Assembly (NCBI GenBank): GCA_017547345.1
Contig: JAFYPY010000172.1
Coordinates: 1-6,710 of the forward strand
Reading direction: 5' to 3'
Origin: Bacillota bacterium
Lineage (GTDB): Bacteria; Bacillota_A; Clostridia; Peptostreptococcales; Anaerovoracaceae
Length of the DNA: 6,710 nt
Part shown: piece after piece, positions 5,640-6,710 of the stretch
How the letters are laid out: each line of letters begins with the position of its first letter
Numbering within the stretch: position 1 is the first letter of the stretch
Program-made: the position numbers and the translations under genes
The notes under the pieces: model-generated
The model's database searches: none
What the model saw: only the letters and a program-made list of their open reading frames with translations
Told to the model about the DNA's origin: nothing

Positions 5640-6119
5640 TTAAGTTTCAGGAAGTTTTGAAACGTCTATCCATTCTAAGCTTTTCGAATACTTGAAAAGT
5701 TCGTCACAAGTAAATTCAATAGCGCTGTTGCTACTGCCGCATGCAGGGAAGATGGTTTCAAATCTTTTAAGGGAGTCATCGCAATAGATCTTTACATTTT
5801 CGTTTGTAATACCGAAGGCGCATACTCCACCGACTGCATGCCCTGTAAAAGCAATAGCTTCATCTGGAGAAAGCATTTTAGCCTTCTGCTTAAACTTGTC
5901 CTTAAACTTTCTGTTATCAATTTTTGCATCTCCAGCCATTTGGATTAAAATACAGCCATCTTCTCCATCTTTGAAAGAAAGAGTTTTGCATATTCTCGCC
6001 CCTTCAACTCCTACAGCCTGCGCCGCTAATTCCACTGTTGCGCTGGAAACATCAAATTCCATAATTTTATCTTCAAGACCGTATTGTCTGAAGTACTCTC
6101 TTACAACTTGTATAGACAT
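5640..6119 (-). CDS. YbaK/EbsC family aminoacyl-tRNA deacylase
   Basis: A 159-aa single-domain member of the YbaK/ProRS INS superfamily, which hydrolyses misacylated tRNA (for example Cys-tRNA(Pro)) free in the cytoplasm. The putative catalytic lysine is K45 in ARICKTLSF. The glycine-rich signature GHAVGGVCAFGI (93-104) is clear, followed by VKIYCDDSLKRFETIFPACGS (109-129), where the family has a v-x-x-D-x-s-L segment. Length is typical of stand-alone deacylases. The ATG (6119-6117) is preceded by GAGG (6130-6127) with 7-nt spacing. The exact amino acid and tRNA handled cannot be read from the sequence: YbaK, ProX-D and related subgroups are all possible. It is the first gene of a two-gene unit with the YitT protein; the pairing has no obvious functional logic. 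Confidence 0.88.
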   Translation of the reverse strand: MSIQVVREYFRQYGLEDKIMEFDVSSATVELAAQAVGVEGARICKTLSFKDGEDGCILIQMAGDAKIDNRKFKDKFKQKAKMLSPDEAIAFTGHAVGGVCAFGITNENVKIYCDDSLKRFETIFPACGSSNSAIEFTCDELFKYSKSLEWIDVSKLPET

Positions 6120-6157
6120 ATTTTTACCTCAACAATTAAAATAAATTACAACATTTA

Positions 6158-6186
6158 ATTATATCATAATTAATAAAGAAAAGAAG
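6158..6186 (-). promoter_or_regulatory. Candidate promoter for the YbaK-YitT unit
   Basis: On the minus strand a perfect TATAAT (6163-6158) lies 38 bp upstream of the deacylase start. The best -35 at 17-bp spacing is CTTCTT (6186-6181), which is poor, so the promoter may be weak or need an activator. Given the AT-rich context the -10 alone is modest evidence. Confidence 0.4.
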
Positions 6187-6253
6187 ATTTTTTTATTGGG
6201 TACTTTAAATGTGTTTGTTTTTCATCACAAAAAAACTCTAAAATATTATCATA

Positions 6254-6282
6254 TTGACAAAATTCCTTTCTTTTGTTAAAGT
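6254..6282 (+). promoter_or_regulatory. Candidate sigma-A promoter for the NSS transporter
   Basis: A perfect TTGACA (6254-6259) is followed at 17 bp by TAAAGT (6277-6282), which matches TATAAT at four of six positions. Predicted start is about 6288-6290, giving a leader near 55 nt. An inverted repeat AATAT-TATC-ATATT (6242-6255) overlaps the -35 box and could be a regulator site, though AT-rich DNA makes this weak. Confidence 0.5.
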
Positions 6283-6297
6283 AGATATATTAGTGAC

Positions 6298-6318
6298 TAA
6301 GCCTTAAAAAATGGCTTA
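6298..6318 (+). promoter_or_regulatory. Small leader hairpin upstream of the NSS transporter
   Basis: TAAGCC (6298-6303) and GGCTTA (6313-6318) form a perfect 6-bp stem with a 9-nt A-rich loop, 11 nt upstream of the GGAGG ribosome binding site (6330-6334). It is not followed by a U tract, so it is not a terminator. The two arms are also part of a near direct repeat, GCCTTAAAA and GGCTTAAAA. It may stabilise the mRNA or be an operator; the function is unknown. Confidence 0.4.
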
Positions 6319-6344
6319 AAATACATATTGGAGGACTTATTATT

Positions 6345-6710
6345 ATGGAACAGAATAACCTTAATAACCAAAAAGGTCAGTTCGGTTCAAACTTCGGTTT
6401 CTTAATGGCTGCAGTTGGTTCCGCGGTTGGTCTTGGTAACTTATGGGGATTCCCTTACAAAATGGGTGCAAACGGTGGTTTCGCATTCTTAATTCTTTAT
6501 TTAGTACTAGTAGTATTCGTAGGTTACGTAATTCTAGTATCTGAACTTGCTTTAGGTAGAAAAACAGGCAAGGGTGTTGTAGGTGCTTATGAAGCATTAT
6601 CTAAGAAGTACGCATTTATCGGTTGGATGGGTGCAATCGCTCCTTGGTTAATCTTATCCTTCTACTCCATGCTTGGTGGATATTGTATCAAGTATGCAAT
6701 CGCTAACTTA
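6345..6710 (+). CDS. Sodium:neurotransmitter symporter (NSS/SNF) family transporter, N-terminal part (3' truncated by window)
   Basis: The first 122 residues of a LeuT-fold transporter normally around 430-500 aa long; it should import an amino acid driven by Na+. TM1 (about 17-38) contains the family signature GSAVGLGNLWGFPY (25-38), the unwound segment that binds Na+ and substrate, with N32 matching LeuT N27. TM2 (about 44-65) ends in the SELALGRKTGKG loop (66-77), and TM3 begins near residue 92. The residue at the LeuT Arg30 gate position is Gly35, which is unusual for the family at large. The ATG at 6345 follows GGAGG (6330-6334) with about 10-nt spacing. No ATA isoleucine codon occurs (0 of 7), as in the arginase, suggesting high expression. 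The substrate cannot be told from this part. Confidence 0.92.
   Translation, partial: MEQNNLNNQKGQFGSNFGFLMAAVGSAVGLGNLWGFPYKMGANGGFAFLILYLVLVVFVGYVILVSELALGRKTGKGVVGAYEALSKKYAFIGWMGAIAPWLILSFYSMLGGYCIKYAIANL

Noticed and set aside
5896..6144. Plus-strand open frame opposite the deacylase
   Set aside because: No ribosome binding site and low-complexity Ser/Leu content from reverse reading of a conserved gene.
6200..6240. Imperfect T-rich/A-rich dyad (GTTTGTTTTT...CAAAAAAAC) as a terminator
   Set aside because: The pairing is nearly all A-T with mismatches, there is no gene ending nearby, and such runs are expected in this AT-rich gap.
6361..6597. Minus-strand open frame opposite the NSS transporter
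   Set aside because: It runs against the conserved TM1-TM2 signature and has no initiation signal.

Overview
The window is AT-rich, uses strong GGAGG-type ribosome binding sites, and carries the block SRP RNA, dnaX, ybaB/EbfC, recR, DUF2508 (yaaL-like), bofA. That order is known from Bacillus subtilis and other Firmicutes. A clostridial Firmicute, probably an anaerobic amino-acid user, fits best: the SRP RNA is short and seems to lack the Alu domain of the Bacillus form, and the LigA C-terminus looks clostridial. BofA hints at a spore-forming lineage, but no other sporulation gene is visible.

Layout. Bases 1-414 are the 3' end of ligA (NAD-dependent DNA ligase). A near-consensus promoter in the last ligA codons (404-432) drives the SRP RNA (about 445-604), whose ends form a perfect 18-bp duplex. 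dnaX starts 20 nt beyond that duplex and is followed by ybaB/ebfC and recR, a co-directional set for clamp loading, nucleoid-associated DNA binding and recombinational repair. A terminator that works in both directions (3163-3200) separates recR from a small DUF2508 gene on the opposite strand. bofA is then divergent from DUF2508.

A TTGACT-N17-TATAAT promoter (3737-3765), overlapping the end of bofA, drives an arginase (rocF-like, 3816-4703) that ends at another hairpin terminator (4718-4752). On the minus strand lies a two-gene unit, a YbaK/EbsC-type aminoacyl-tRNA deacylase followed by a YitT-family membrane protein with a DUF2179 domain, converging on that terminator. A 225-bp AT-rich divergent intergenic region leads to the N-terminal third or so of a sodium:neurotransmitter symporter family transporter, cut by the window edge.

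Functionally, the left half is information-processing housekeeping. The right half concerns amino acids: arginine to ornithine plus urea, Na+-coupled amino-acid uptake, and tRNA proofreading. I see no mobile element, CRISPR array, tRNA or clear novel system. The best leads are local: the inverted DUF2508 gene and its shared terminator and odd start, the SRP-RNA duplex abutting dnaX, and family-atypical residues in the arginase and the symporter. No stretch longer than 300 bases lacks a gene.
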